This document shows, in pieces, positions 49,001-59,983 of a stretch of DNA of 64,000 nt (within the stretch, counting starts at the first letter, position 1; each line of letters starts with the position of its first letter). A model generated the notes under the pieces. The model was not told the DNA's origin and made no database searches. It was given only the letters and a program-made list of their open reading frames with translations. The translations under genes and the position numbers were made by a program. The stretch is from Paramarasmius palmivorus (lineage: Eukaryota > Basidiomycota > Agaricomycetes > Agaricales > Marasmiaceae): assembly GCA_037176845.1 (NCBI GenBank), contig JAYKXP010000048.1, forward strand, positions 310,001-374,000. The letters run 5' to 3'.

Positions 49001-51385
49001 GGATTCTGATAATCTTACATCTGCATAGTCACAATGATTTAGAATAAGCCATGTTAAAGCATCTTTAACTATGTTGCGTCTTACAAGCAACGGAGTTCTA
49101 TGATAGTCTTCAGTAGTAGGCTGAGTAGGACCAGTGAACAATATAGCCAGCACTTCATCAATATCTGACCGAGGGGGCGGGAGCACATCATACACTCTAG
49201 GAATGGGGGCCTCAAATGCCATTGCATTAGCCTTCATCTTCTGGCCTGATGTTCCAATGCGAACAAAGCATGCTGTATGCCTCACTCGAGCAACAAGAAG
49301 CTTCTCTGCAAAGGACAATATAGCAAGTTCATGTGGCACTTCACCTAACCATAGTCCATTTGCTAGTGAATGCTTAGGTATGCGCCCATTGATTAAATTT
49401 GATCGACAGTCTTTACACACTCGAGTAGAGCCAGGTACACATACTGGACCAGGAATATCCACTATTGGCTCACTCAACAGTTTGCGCTCTTTTCTTGTAA
49501 TCCCAGGAACAGTCAATACGCGCAGAAGACCCTTAGAATGCCGAAGAGGACGGAGATCCTTAGTTTTGCAAAGTTGGCCACAAACTGCGCAACCTGTTTC
49601 CTCAAAGTCATCAGGGTTGAACTTTCTACCACCATTTACCAGTATATTATGCACCAATTTAGTATCAGCAGGTAATGGAGGGTACGGTGATGAGGGCAGG
49701 TCACCCTCTGGTAATAAACAAGACTTGATATATGATACGCCAGCAATGTTTCCTGAGTCAGAGTCATTTAAAGGTTTTGACCTTCTAGCAAGCTGCTCAG
49801 ATGTTTTTCGTTGTTTGACGGACGGGAGCACCTTAAAAGACGTGACACTGTTTTGACAACTGTTACATTGATGACCAGCAAAAAAGTTTTCAAGCTCTGC
49901 TGCATTTGAAGTTGCTGCACGAGGTGCATTGTGAACAGCAGCCATAAGACGTTTATCTCTAACCCCAATGTAAGGTAACAACGAGATAGGCGGGAGATTG
50001 GATACAATGTAATCTTTCTCTGGGACTGCAATCTGACCGTCCACGCGAGCATGAGAATGATACGTGAAACGAGCATCGCATAATCGATCTCGGTCAAGGG
50101 TACTCGTAAGCACATGTCCTTCAAGGAGAGAAAATGGAATATTAGGCTTTCTACCACCACCGTAAGGTTCTGGGTCAAAGTAATCGGACCGAACATACGA
50201 ACGATCCGTCAATGCAAACCTGCAATGCAAACGGCTTCGAAAAATAAGTAGAGGGCGTGCTGACAGCAACAGTAGCCGACTGCTAGACAACATCTCCCAA
50301 ACAGGAACAGCATATCCCAGCAGCGCTCCGGTAGCAAGAGGATCACCAAGTATTGTACACTGCAAGCACAAACGAGTAACCCCTATGTTCAGCAAGTGCC
50401 CAAAGCCGGAGACTGGCAGCCCGAGCATATTATAGACGAATTTCCCCCATAGCGACACAGAATCATGTTTTAACATCGCTTGCCGCAAGCAACCGAATCT
50501 CGTCCATGCCAACCACCAGCAGACCGAAAGACGGAGACTGTCAATCAATATGAATTCACAGAACACAGACTCTGCTGCGAATAAAAGCGTGAGCACGATA
50601 AGCAAAGGTGATGAAGAAAGTGGAGATCGATGCGTGGCACCCGTTAACGGCTTTAAATCAAAAACAAAGGCCACTGATTGGAAGGGTCTCCCTCGAACTG
50701 ACTCTATCGAACCCAATTCCACCCAATCGAACAACAGATCTGGAAGGTAGCAAGGACTTTGGATGATATCTATCGGGATTGCAGGTCGCGAAGTAGTCCG
50801 GAAATGAAGCAAGGGGAGCTGTAGGTCGCGAGGGGAAGAGATTTGGCGAATTTCCTCCGTACTAAGATAGGTGCAATATGGATGGGTTATGGGATGCTGC
50901 TCATTTACAGCGTTGAAACACGGTATACGCGGGGAGTCACAGAAGTGAACCCGGTGGAACGGAGATGCCATGGAGGCTGCTGGGCTTGAATACCCCAGCT
51001 GTGAAGCTAACCGTGCTTCAAATACGGACGGTACCGTAGCCAGCCAAGTCACTGCCAGCTAGTCAGTGTGGACACACGGGAAAAGACGCAAGCAACGCAC
51101 GGCTCATAAGACAGTTTACCCAAAACCACACACGAAAAGCACATCGATAAGTCATCCCTCGTGAAGAATCAAAGACGTTTAGTTTCAATCTGTTTCAAAA
51201 TGCTGGAGCACGAAAGAGAAGGAGTAAGGGACAATATTCGACTGGTGATTCATAGCAAGCATTACATCACAACAAAATCACGTCACGACTCCAATGCACG
51301 TGGCTATAATCTGCAGATGATACATGGCGATGTCATATATAACATATACAAGCTATAATAGAATAGTAGAGATACATGTTGGGCA
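43001..51385 (-). mobile_element. Helitron (autonomous, apparently intact coding capacity)
   Basis: The 8-kb ORF at 43103-51052 encodes a Rep/helicase, which defines the element. The ends are not proven. On the minus strand a Helitron should end CTRR followed by T, which reads A-YYAG on the plus strand. A-CTAG at 43000-43004 fits, and an imperfect hairpin lies at 43006-43020, closer than usual; a perfect ACTGCA/TGCAGT stem lies at 43038-43054. The 5' TC end would lie between 51053 and about 51385, before the next gene. Base composition is AT-richer than the neighbours up to about 49.9 kb. Confidence 0.75.
43103..51052 (-). CDS. Helitron RepHel protein with C-terminal ubiquitin-protease-like domain
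   Basis: A single 2649-codon ORF without stops. About residues 550-690 is a Cys-rich DUF6570-like region (CAVCGQLCK, CKDCRSNLINGRIPK, LPPPRSDIDEVLA). The Rep part has the HUH motif HLHILLW near residue 1017 and the two-tyrosine motif YVTDYITK near 1225. The Pif1-like helicase has Walker A GGMGGTGKST near 1729, FFDEVSML, AGDFAQLPPP and the C-terminal HGYYTALSRS. After about 2330 a cysteine-protease-like domain follows: EGNSCAFDALLDILW near 2383 and GHFISRHID then WFHDGMS near 2590. It would nick and unwind DNA for rolling-circle transposition. The first roughly 350 residues have host-like composition and no recognised domain. Translation may start further in. Confidence 0.9.
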   Translation of the reverse strand: MTWLATVPSVFEARLASQLGYSSPAASMASPFHRVHFCDSPRIPCFNAVNEQHPITHPYCTYLSTEEIRQISSPRDLQLPLLHFRTTSRPAIPIDIIQSPCYLPDLLFDWVELGSIESVRGRPFQSVAFVFDLKPLTGATHRSPLSSSPLLIVLTLLFAAESVFCEFILIDSLRLSVCWWLAWTRFGCLRQAMLKHDSVSLWGKFVYNMLGLPVSGFGHLLNIGVTRLCLQCTILGDPLATGALLGYAVPVWEMLSSSRLLLLSARPLLIFRSRLHCRFALTDRSYVRSDYFDPEPYGGGRKPNIPFSLLEGHVLTSTLDRDRLCDARFTYHSHARVDGQIAVPEKDYIVSNLPPISLLPYIGVRDKRLMAAVHNAPRAATSNAAELENFFAGHQCNSCQNSVTSFKVLPSVKQRKTSEQLARRSKPLNDSDSGNIAGVSYIKSCLLPEGDLPSSPYPPLPADTKLVHNILVNGGRKFNPDDFEETGCAVCGQLCKTKDLRPLRHSKGLLRVLTVPGITRKERKLLSEPIVDIPGPVCVPGSTRVCKDCRSNLINGRIPKHSLANGLWLGEVPHELAILSFAEKLLVARVRHTACFVRIGTSGQKMKANAMAFEAPIPRVYDVLPPPRSDIDEVLAILFTGPTQPTTEDYHRTPLLVRRNIVKDALTWLILNHCDYADVRLSESNLAEYDENMPPCAIMWKEAPLNKNVESEAVYDNVAEDGTADGQCSFVVHGITGAQISESTKAEIIGLAANHFSHGGKVLGIGRKEHGESIWKNPTLYTRMFPWLFPYGHGGLGSSVLSTAEHIRFLLLYHDKRFQFDENFSIVAFSHEQVKSATQAGWLLADKASFDKVANRLLNLNQAVLQDISERMANGEKVTPSTSEERECFTALSDLDRVAGKVSGSLTSKKYMRNEVWSLISHRGAPSWYITISPADSLHPLCIYFADSHQMFLPLVQKEAHRLRQIVSNPTACARFFNFMVQILLTDVFGYCSSHRGLYGDHAAHYGVVEQQGRLTLHLHILLWIKGALSPQQIRDKLRSGASMFESQILAYLESAFSGNFMDGSADDVAKAISIAEETVGYESPVDTLPVAPPHACVQHFPSQSVQGCESCVLYDNWTMSYTHTVNDLIYRSNIHDCNRNLKKDGTYKKRHMYKNCRDNKWGKCRARFPRPIEAESRIDPDSGAIILKKTEPWFNTFSYPLTYLMRGNTDVTYLGSGTAIKSVVLYVTDYITKASLKTHVVFDAILSVFAKNNSTIIGPDSSQEKARKLMTKVVNLLTTKMEFGAPLICSYLLGYPDHYTDHRFIPFYWQQYVARVQHDCNPAEFSEISEKVALIKRGNRVIGLSPVTDYVSRPPEADQVSLYDWVRVSHRVTLKFASKKTKASNKSMIVNNELDPGLFGLKVEDSRPKLPKGFFYYHSSHDLAQSHVVRVQKDSEKLVINFTGALLPRRDQGDYEYYCCSMLTLFKPWRKGTDLKDHHSSWAQSFKNYSFTDRQNSLMNNFMIRYECLDARDDYHAQLRQGSELHSSWEPLVDLLDNRNDELLDVHSVPELYDVVDAVGTTQSTDILGFEDAAQLSQYTMKHRKHLAEKAAIRSVLHRCEWDRSNPAYSYGLNHEQPVQFPVLPQSHWRAIINTKRKEVLEQRANCVPGAVRAEFIYRRNNRHTLIPTDIVKVIDRRYLERTCNLTQSSMYSADILTEFGLNSEQERAFSIITNHALSQSKDQLKMYIGGMGGTGKSTVLRALIRFFSLRNESYRLLVVAPTGSAAALLGGSTYHSAFGINDYSDADASLPLIRDRLMGVSYVFFDEVSMLSAWELYRISRQLSQCLLHEDIEFGGLNMIFAGDFAQLPPPMGGEAISLYSRRIGAFRSTPRQQEEAIGKSLWHRVTTVVILRQNMRQQSQSEDDDRFRMALENMRFRNCSGRDIEFLNSRITSMVPGAASICDPDFRNIAIITAYNAQKDEINVIGCKRFAAEQNMQLTDFYCEDIIKNSNRRTSRSKSDHNAIQLKSMTPQWQEYLWSLDPSAGDSLVPPKLSLCKGMPIIIRKNLATELNITRGQEGTVYGWISKGSPSRPRLDTLFVQLTNPPSDVQIGDLPLNVVPITPTSDYVTVKMPYGKGKTLKVYRTQVDIAPCFAMTDFSSQGKTRLRNVVHLNNCRDFHGYYTALSRSATAKGTLILQSFDPDKITGGLRDSSLRQEYRELELLDDISKRRYEGTLPATVSGDTRNTLIQSYRTYMGNDYIPPNVDSTLRWSCTDPLEHVDVDDIAWNIIQHNSAKKNESMLAKGQTEFKADLNKLKIPNGNAASYRKDIPVPSECPIIRSRSIAPVGSAPNSAQTSGRKLGKRVLGNTSDPADEPALKRPCIGSLPTIVSNVLPAPVWEGNSCAFDALLDILWPLWSSNPDQWSLYFETSGNDTLRYMLTLFRLCVEDVISITEVRNRIRLNMIRLYPNRYAYGAFTSLYDLVCDVLEREVSPVTYVDTCTACNRVTERTRNAHTALVLNQPSCFVSSIANLLEQYTQNRVLNIMRVCSICNGDIASQYVFASPPEILTFKVHASGTDRVLPYIDTGLSLVVNGHLCSYQLKGVIYFNDGHFISRHIDSRSRVWFHDGMSTNPTQYVFNSNLNTGPLDLRVCRGYKATLAFYSLA

Positions 51386-54300
51386 TTAAACTTTAACGAT
51401 CCTCACTGGCGAAAAACTGTCCGTTAAAGGCGACACTCGTCTACGCTTGACTCCACCTAGTCCTGATGACACATATCCAGCATGAACATCCTTCAATTCT
51501 CCGTTCCCTTCCAAAGACTCGCCGGCGACCTCAATACTATAACCGAATTTCAGGTCATCTGCAATCTTCCATGCAAAAGAATTGCAGTCCTCGAGGGAGA
51601 GACTCCAGTCTGGATGTTTATGGAAGACAAACTTGAATCCAGCCAACACGGAGTCGACGGCATCCATAACGTGCTCCTGGCCCTCCAATTCGACACGGAA
51701 GTTTGCAGCAAAAGCATCCTGTAGCTTCGTATAGCCGAGTTTGCCGGACAAAACCAATAAGCTGCTGCATTGCTGAACAAGGTAGACAATCCACAGGTCC
51801 GTAACCCCGAATGATGCTCGTTGGTTACCTCGACCAAACGAGATTCTAGAATCCAACACGGAAAGGATCTCCTGAAACGCTCTCCGACAGCGACGATACA
51901 GATGGTCCAACCTCTTCCAGCCACCATCAGAAGCGTAACGCTCTCGGGAAAAAACTCCTCCAACAAGGACCATCGCAGATAGGGAAAATATCTGAATAAC
52001 GCCATCAAACGAGAGGATATTCGGGACATGGTGTACCATGCCGTCTTGTTCACGACAACTACGGAGATACTCGGCTGGAAATCGAACAATAGCATCATGC
52101 CAGTGCAAGACCATCCTACAAACCATGTCGTGATCCTGTGGGACAGATAATGGCCGTTCGAAACCCGAAGCAAGGTGGTGATGTATGAAGGACCAATAGG
52201 TTGACTCCATCGTTGCCGTATTATAAAAATAAGAGCCGTGGCACACAGAAGGCTCTACCGTAAGGAGATAGTACGGCACTCCAGGTCTAAATACGCTATT
52301 GTATACCAAAAAAAGTCAGCTTCATGTATCTTCTCTTATATCACAAGACCCGTCACTCACATCTTGTCACCAGCGAACAACAAAACTCCTTGAACGCTCG
52401 GAAACCCACCGAGGACACCATGAGATAAAGCAAAGCTATCATGGGCAGCCAGGTACGACGGCTCGTCGGATTGACCTAAGAATATCAACACTACGCCAGC
52501 CTCCACATGAATCTCGGTATTGAACCCATTGGGTGCCAGGGTACCGTGGTGTAGAACATTGGCAGGAGCAACGAAATGCCAATTGGACCGCAAAGGAGAC
52601 GTATCTTGACTGATTTCGTAACCGGGAAAACCAGCAGTATATCGATGTGAGAAGACATTCGAAGACAACGAAAGCGTGGTGTGTTTTTCATCGCGACGAG
52701 GAATTGCTGGGAAGTAAAAGGAGCGTCCGTTACGTCCCCGTTCCATCTGATTTATTAGATCAAGGAAGGAAGCTGTCGTGAAGATGTCCTTGACTAAGGG
52801 ATCCGTCCATCGAAACGACAAGTCTAGAGAAAGGTGTTACAAGAAAAACCAACGGATAAACCAGTATTCACGAACCTATACACTCTCGCGTCGTCGAACA
52901 AGATCCGATATCATTCAAAAGTCGTTTTGTGATAGGAACACTGTTCTTGAATCCTATCATAAGAACAGTGCTGCAGGATAACAACGCCGACAGCTTTCCC
53001 TCCGAGTCGAGCCTAAAGTAGTCTCCTGGATCGAGAATACGTAGCCCTTCAATGGAAGACCCATTCGCAGACCGCAGCAGCGCGTCGTCGCTCAGTTCCT
53101 CCTCTAACGTCATCGTCACCTTCAAGAACAGCTCTTGCTTGTTGTGTAAGCGCTGATATGAATTAGCCCCCGACAAAAGCTGTCTGATCACATCAAGATC
53201 TCGCATGTTCTAGCTCTGCAGTTAGACCTAAATCAAACCCAGTGTCCACGACACACGCACATATGAACTGGGCCAGTAGGCTGTCTGAACGCCAGTAGGA
53301 GACACCAACAAATATCCATCTCCCATAATATGCTAAATAAGAATTCATTAGTGGAGAAACGAATCGAAATCTCGGGGAAATTGAGCTCACATCTCTCCAT
53401 TCCTCAAGCGATAATTTTTCGGTTCTAGGCTTGCGAACCACAGCCGCTTTCCGCTTGACTTTCAACATCGATGGCTTTCCAGGCTCTTCAACAGCTTTCG
53501 AGCTCACGTTCGAATCAGATGAAGTGGACACTGGTGCGTCATGGCTAGATAACCCACCTGACAATGATATAGAAGATTAGTTCCAACAATGAGATGAAAT
53601 ATCCGGCAACTTACAGCTATCTAGCGGGTCTGTCCTTAAAACTGGATGCGGAGAAGCACCGTTCTCTTGAATCTGAAGAGGGCGTATTGACCTGACCTGA
53701 CCATTTGGCAGAACGGAAGCGGTCGATTCAGGAGCACGAATATCAAGTACCATAGGATTGCCTGTACTGGGAGGTAAAAACAATGGCAAAGGCAAACCAG
53801 GTGATGTCATGAAATCCGAGTGAACCTCTCCGTTAGTCAAAGCGAACTGGAGCATGTTATTGAAGAGGATGCCGTCCGGATCAGAATCTGGAGTCCACAA
53901 GGGAGGAGCACTACCATCAAGTTGTGCCCACCGACAAACCACGTTTTCTTCGGAGAACGTGGTGAAGTCTGATGACTGCGACAGCGACACAGCATTATCA
54001 ACTGCGACGCCACTCAAAAGGCCATCTAGGATGAGCAAGTCGACATCAGAAACATGCAAAACTACATGCTGCACTGAACAACTACTTACCTTCATCGGTA
54101 TCATCTCCGGAAACGTCGTGGTCGCTAGATACGATTTCTCCTATAACCCCGTGTCGATCGGAGCTTGAGGTCCAGTCCTGGACATCCAAGGGCGACTCGG
54201 TTGCAACGTACGACAACCCCACAGGCATCAAAGCAGCCTTTCCTTGTCCTATCGAAAAGCAAACATCATATAAGATTACACTTTCCACAGCCAGAGACGA

Positions 54301-57245
54301 CCATCCTTACGTGGATTAAAAAAATCGTGCTCAGGCTTAGCAAGAGACACTAAGGGAAGTGCGTTTTCCATGAAAGACTGCAACGCGACCGTAGATGCCA
54401 CTTCCCCGCGAGCCATACGAAAAAGCTCCTTCCATAACAAGCCCTCCACTTTCTTCAGGATGGCAGGGCGTTCGTTCCCATAATGATACCATGCCTAATA
54501 ACGTTGGACGAGGTTAAGCTAATGATTGGAATATATTCCGGTACTCACGCGTAGCATATGAAGCCTTGTAAGATTGGAAGACATTGGGGTAATGTCGCAC
54601 AACAAGATCAGCGGGGACACTGCGAGTGCCAGGAAGAGGGGTTGCCGAAGGCGAGTTATCGGAGGAAGATTTGTTGCAATTTCGCAAGACACGCCTTCGA
54701 GCTTCGCAGCGCTGAAGACAAATGAACAAAAGAACGACACCGTATGTTATTTCTTACCTCTTAAGCTCATTAACCAACGTTTTCCACAACAAAGGAAAAT
54801 CAAAATGCCCCTACAAATCGTTAGGACATTCGGAGAGCACAAAATAAAACCACGGACCTGTAACATATAATTGATGAAGAAGGCAGTAGACTCCATGTTA
54901 TGCAATGCTTTTACGAGCATCAAATTTGTATCACGTTGAGAAATCGAATCCAATTGACGAAATGCTGTGATTAACAACTGGCGCTTGGGTGAACCCAAGA
55001 CGTCTTCGGGTCGAAGCGTAGGATCCGCAACCGGTCCGGCTGATAACATATGCGAATGAATGTCATTTAGCACCCTAGGCCAGCCTTGGTTATCACATAG
55101 CGAAGCTATGCCTCTCTACAGCAAATATTCAGATAAATGAATCCAATTGCGTTACGTATCTCACTCACCAACTTCCCCGTCTGGCCCTCGAATGCCGTTC
55201 TCGGAATCAGCGGTCTTTCACATGCTAAAACAGGAGGGACATCGCATCCGACAGTATCCAGGCTGTTCACGACAGAGGCAACATCGAGGAAACGAAGACC
55301 AAATAGGATTGAAACTAGAGGACCAGCAGACTTCTGGTTCGGAGTGAGCGTTGCTTGATTAAGGATGATGTCTCTGCAAGTCGGCTTGTTGTAGGTTTCG
55401 CTGAGTTGAGCCAATAACGAGGCAGCCATACCCTAATCGCATCAATGAGCGAACAACTCCCAGAAAAATACCAAGAATCAACTCACGTGAAGATCTCTCG
55501 GGAGCATGGATAGCCGGCTTTTACTATTCAACACAAAATCTGAAAACCAGGGCATCTGCGTGAACAAAGGCACACAGGACGGATCCACGAATTCTGCACG
55601 ACTCGCTGGCAACGAAACATGCGTCATCTGCATACCAATACTCCCCGACGAACCTGCTTCCTCCGAATCATGCCGCACAGTCCGAGAACTTTCGCCCGTG
55701 TGTTCGACCGTCGCATGAGAAGAGGTGTCGGGGTCGTCGTCCAGCTGGCGATGAGTTTCTCGCATGGGAGTTGATAAGAAGTCGAACCACAACGCAAAGA
55801 CGACGCTCGATGGATTACATAAACTAAGCACGAAAGTACGCCCTACATCCAATAGCACGTAACGTGCCCTATATGACATCCTTGCCAGAATCTTGACACA
55901 CCTCGGCTTGAGAATTGGCGACAAGCTTAGAAGACAAGCCTTGGATAAAAAAAGACAACTCTTCCAGCTTCACAGAGGAAGACGGAACGTCGGTGAAATT
56001 TTCGTTGAAAGACCCGTTTGAAACGCTCCAACCGATAGGCTCGTAGTGCACAATTCGACGTGCGCCAGGGGAAATCTCTTCCCCAGCAAGGGCGGGTTCG
56101 CAGCAAAACTTCAAGGTAAACTGGAAGACTAGAGACCGGTGATGAGCAACAATATACATCCTTTAAAGAGCCGTCTAAAAGACCTACCTGAAGGCGTCTC
56201 ATTCTTCGCTTTTAAAAAGCCGACTTCCAGCGAACAAAGCGCGACATAGTCCACGCTGCCTCCCGCATACCCTTCCCGTGCTTCAACGTTTGCGATCCTG
56301 ATACCAGACATAGCTGATAGCATCGAAAGCATGATTTGAGTATAGATATCGAGCTGGCTTTCCCAGTCTTCGAGCAAGACCAAACCATTAAATATGAATA
56401 TCGATTTACACAGTTAAGCGGAATAAATGACACACCTCGTTCTTCGACAAAAATCGACCTGAAAGCATGGCTATCAGCCTCCCGGACGCGATTCAAGCGC
56501 TCGAACTCCAACCTCCTGTCAATACTACCATTTGGAACCAGTTAGGGACTAAAAAACGGAAAAACGGACTGAGTTCCTTGCACTACGGGTCTGCGCAGAG
56601 ACGCCGCATTCACTGAAGACAACAAAGACCTCAGACTGCGGATTGTGTTGTTCCTCACTAACAACGCTAAGCTATCGACACCAATGCATCAAAGAAGCAC
56701 TGACCTTCAAGTTGCTTTTCATAAAACGATCTCAAATCGGACACTGCAGCAGGATCGTCCTCCAGTTTTCGACCAAAATGCCTTGCCAACAAATCAAAGG
56801 CATTTTTAACCTACACAGTCGTCAGCACAACGGCGAGTAAGGGTTTGAGAGTTGGAAGACACGACACGCACAGATTGATCATCCTCAGAAGGGAAAGCCG
56901 AAGCTGATTCTTGGTTCATGTCAACCCGGAGTAAAGACATGTGAACGTGGCGAACAGTCGCAAACCACGCTGACGTCAACCGAGCGACCACATGGCGATC
57001 AGCTTACTGTAATGCCATTTGGAGCGGACATCTTGAGAAAACCGACCATGCAGTTCAACGCCATCCCTAACCCAATCCAACGAAAAGGATATTCGACAAG
57101 CGGAACAGCAGTTCTTACAGCTGGAGAATGAAGAGCACTTCGCTAAATCGGGTTGACTCGAATCGGTCAGGTACAAACTAAAATCACCATATAAAAGTCC
57201 TCCAGGGAATCGATTCCTCCACACCTCCCACTCATCGAGTTCCAA
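51386..57245 (-). CDS. Large multi-exon protein with a C-terminal JmjC-like cupin domain
   Basis: Resolved 5' exons are 57008..57245 and 56872..56969, continuing as VKNAFDLLARHFGRKLEDD; resolved 3' exons are 51386..52295 and 52361..52823, with another ending at 52882. The intervening short exons are approximate, so the span could hold two genes. The N-terminus MELDEWEVWRNRFPGGLLYG leads to a Cys cluster (CSSFSSCKNCCSACR). A basic linker (VKRKAAVVRKPRTEKLSLEE) precedes the C-terminal domain. The domain runs from LSFRWTDPLVKDIFTTASF through NWHFVAPANVLHHGTLAPNG to GDKIVFRPGVPYYLLTVEPS and VCHGSYFY. This fits the JmjC-like proteins common in Agaricomycetes, usually Fe(II)/2-oxoglutarate folds. 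The iron-ligand positions look altered (HGT for HxD, PYY for PHx), so catalysis is doubtful. Confidence 0.6.
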
Positions 57246-57279
57246 GCCAGCACCAAAGCTACCACACCAGAATTTCTAC

Positions 57280-59217
57280 ATGGATCGCCTCAGTGCCGCG
57301 TAAGGCTTCCGAGTACAATGATACGCCTTCTCGTAGAGACTTACGAGCTTAATTGCAGGCCCTATACAACCCAAGGTCCTCTCTTCGACCGTCTTTCCAC
57401 CAGGGATCTTCTTCGAATGCGAGAAGTATCCAAGACATCAGCTCAGCAAATGGATCAGTACTACCGTACTGAATTCGGTCCCCAAAAGATCTACGGGAGC
57501 TTCTTCTCTTCTCTAGCAGACATCACAGCTTTCCGCGAACAAATGGCGAAGAACAAAGCTATCATCATAGGAAGCACGCTCGTCCATGCTCTGGCTCGCA
57601 CTGATGCCTCGTCCAAAGTACTAGAGGTATGCCTGCCTGCAAATCAAGTGGTTTCCATGGGAGAGAAGATCGCCGCTCTCGGTGCCACCTACTCACCACT
57701 TCCAGCCATGGAATACAACGGGAAAGTCGTATCCACCGCCCAGCATTCTGTCTTCCACGAAGCCGTTTCTACTGAATATAGGAAGATCTTCCCGAATATC
57801 GGCGACTTGGCGGAGAGGTATGACGATAACTGCGTCGCGGGCCTGTTCGTTTTCAAAACTAGCGAAAAGAAAGAAATTCATTTGCTCGCTGCCTCGTCGG
57901 AGCCTGTGGAAGTACTTCTCGGTGGCTATTCAAGTGAGTACACCCGAAGCCTTCTTATACATTCATGCACTTATGCCCTTGTAGCTCTTGGCATGAATCT
58001 AGCCACTGCCAACCAAGTTGTGTCTTTTTACCCCACGTCGTCCTTCATCGATAAGAAGCCTGTCCATCTTATGGACGCCACCCCGGCCATTCGGAGATTA
58101 AACGCTGACTTCGAAAAATATGGTTGGCATCCAGTTAACGGTCTGTCGGGCGAGGACGTCCTACATCCCAACCACGAGCTCTCCATCAAGACCAGGTGGT
58201 TCGGCGACAGCCACTGCTGGGTCATCGACCATCCGCCGCTCCCATCCGATGTGTCGGAGCGTGACCCATATCTGTCTTTGAAGACGTGTTCGTGGTATCT
58301 CTGCTGTCCATCTGCCACCACTACGCGCTTGGTTCGAAACAGGATGGAGAACGAGAACTTCAAGAACGCCCATATCGTTACGTGGGAGACGGAAAAGGCT
58401 ATATGGGCTCATCCCTGTTTTTGGTTCCTGGAAGGAGAGCTTCTTTGCCGACATGGCACCAACAATTTAAGCGAAATCGTTGACGGAGACAAGAACGCCC
58501 CCGACTTGCTTGACATCGACGCCCATGCAACGTCAAGTGCTCATTCCAACGAGTACGTCTTTCTTTGCCGTTACCTTTACCGTCGGCTCACATTCCCTAC
58601 TAGTGCTGAACGTCTCTCGGAGGTAGAAAGCGGTCGTTCGAACACGGCGGAATGGAAATATATTCGTGGAAAATCAGACTGCAGCCACCGGTGAGTCACT
58701 TTCGCTCCTCTCCGAGCATGATATTGAATTCCAGCAGGCGCATTAGGCACATTAGCGACCTAGAGCCCGCTGTCGTCGAATTCATGGAGGGGCTATACAA
58801 GAAGGTTAACGAGAACCACAGGAAAAATCACAATCTCAAAATGATACGTGACGACATCATTAGGATCCAAAAACTATACAGAAGTCTCTCCAGCTCCATC
58901 GAGCAACCCAGCGGATACGCCATCTGCATCATACTCCAATGCATCGAGGACGTGCGCAGCACAGGATATTGCGATGCCGTTCAGGTACGAATCAGCTGTA
59001 GCGTTTAGACCTTTGCTTACTTTCAAGGCAGTTCCAGCTCGAATTCTCACTGTCCCCTCCGAACAAGAAGCTGCATGTCACCTGTAGCATCATCGTTCCA
59101 GCGGACAAAGTCAACGCCATTCAGTCCGAGCTATTCGAGATTACAACATGGGACCAAGAGGAGTTCAAGCGTGCGGGAGTCTCTGTAAGACTCGCAACTC
59201 TGCAAGGCAAAGATTAG
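57280..59217 (+). CDS. F-box-like uncharacterised basidiomycete protein
   Basis: The model is join(57280..57299,57359..57933,57985..58690,58738..58984,59032..59217), 577 residues, all in frame. Splicing of exon 1 gives MDRLSAAPYTTQGPLFDRLS followed by TRDLLRMREVSKTSAQQM, an F-box-like start. Then come IIIGSTLVHAL, LEVCLPANQ, YSTLGMNLATANQVVSFYP and a Trp-rich region (HCWVIDHPPLP, CSWYLCCPSATTTRLVR). The same block order occurs in the gene at 37505-39237. The family may recruit substrates to SCF ubiquitin ligases if the F-box is real; otherwise no function is known. Its ATG lies only 34 bp from the start of the divergent JmjC-like gene. Confidence 0.77.
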
Positions 59218-59983
59218 GATACTTGTATTCAATAGAGTTGAAGTACAAGATCGAGCTGCTATTCAAGAAAAAGTCTAATGTACAATGTATCCTATTCGTA
59301 AAGTACGCCATATGTAAACCAAATTCTTGACACGCACGAACGGAAGGCAACAAACTACATTCATCAGGTTCTCAATAGCTCCCGAAAAACTTCAACAGGA
59401 AACGGCCATAATACTGCCAATGAATGTTCGAGGTGGAACTTGAAAGCTAACAGACAGGATCTGTCCAACTGTCCCAGGCGATCACTAAGTAACACCACCA
59501 AAAGATACACAACAGATTCTGAACCACAAAAAAAAAACATAATCTTCGACATGCCGAGAAGGCTGAATCCAAATCGAAGCATGCATTCGAACGCTCTGTC
59601 ACACGAAGACCATTCGAATACCATTGGCCGTTCAATCGGTCATCCGAAGCTGGATAGGTCATAAAGGCCACGAGGAAACCCGAGACGCAGGCACATGCAT
59701 GCATACTAGCACGTCAACCTAAACTCTGAGCCAAAGACCAGCTAAAGGCATATCACCTAGCATCGAAACCCCAAATCCGCATCGTCTGCCAGAGGCTATA
59801 GACGATCGAACGCCAAACACTGCTATTTCTCTACACTGCTATTTCTCTATTACGACGACACTGCCAAATCACGTTTCTTTCAAAATATCAGTATTTACAT
59901 AACAGCTCATACAGGATACACAGCTTCCGGCGATCACATCCCCCCAATGATACTCCAATGAACACGAATCGTAGGCCTCGAAG
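59218..59983. other. Convergent intergenic stretch, no gene seen
   Basis: 770 bp between two convergent genes. It holds an A-run near 59530 and a short tandem repeat ACTGCTATTTCTCTA (59818-59848, two units). No coding evidence. Confidence 0.5.

Noticed and set aside
49134..49856. 240-codon plus-strand ORF
   Set aside because: Antisense to the well-conserved Cys-rich region of the Helitron protein.
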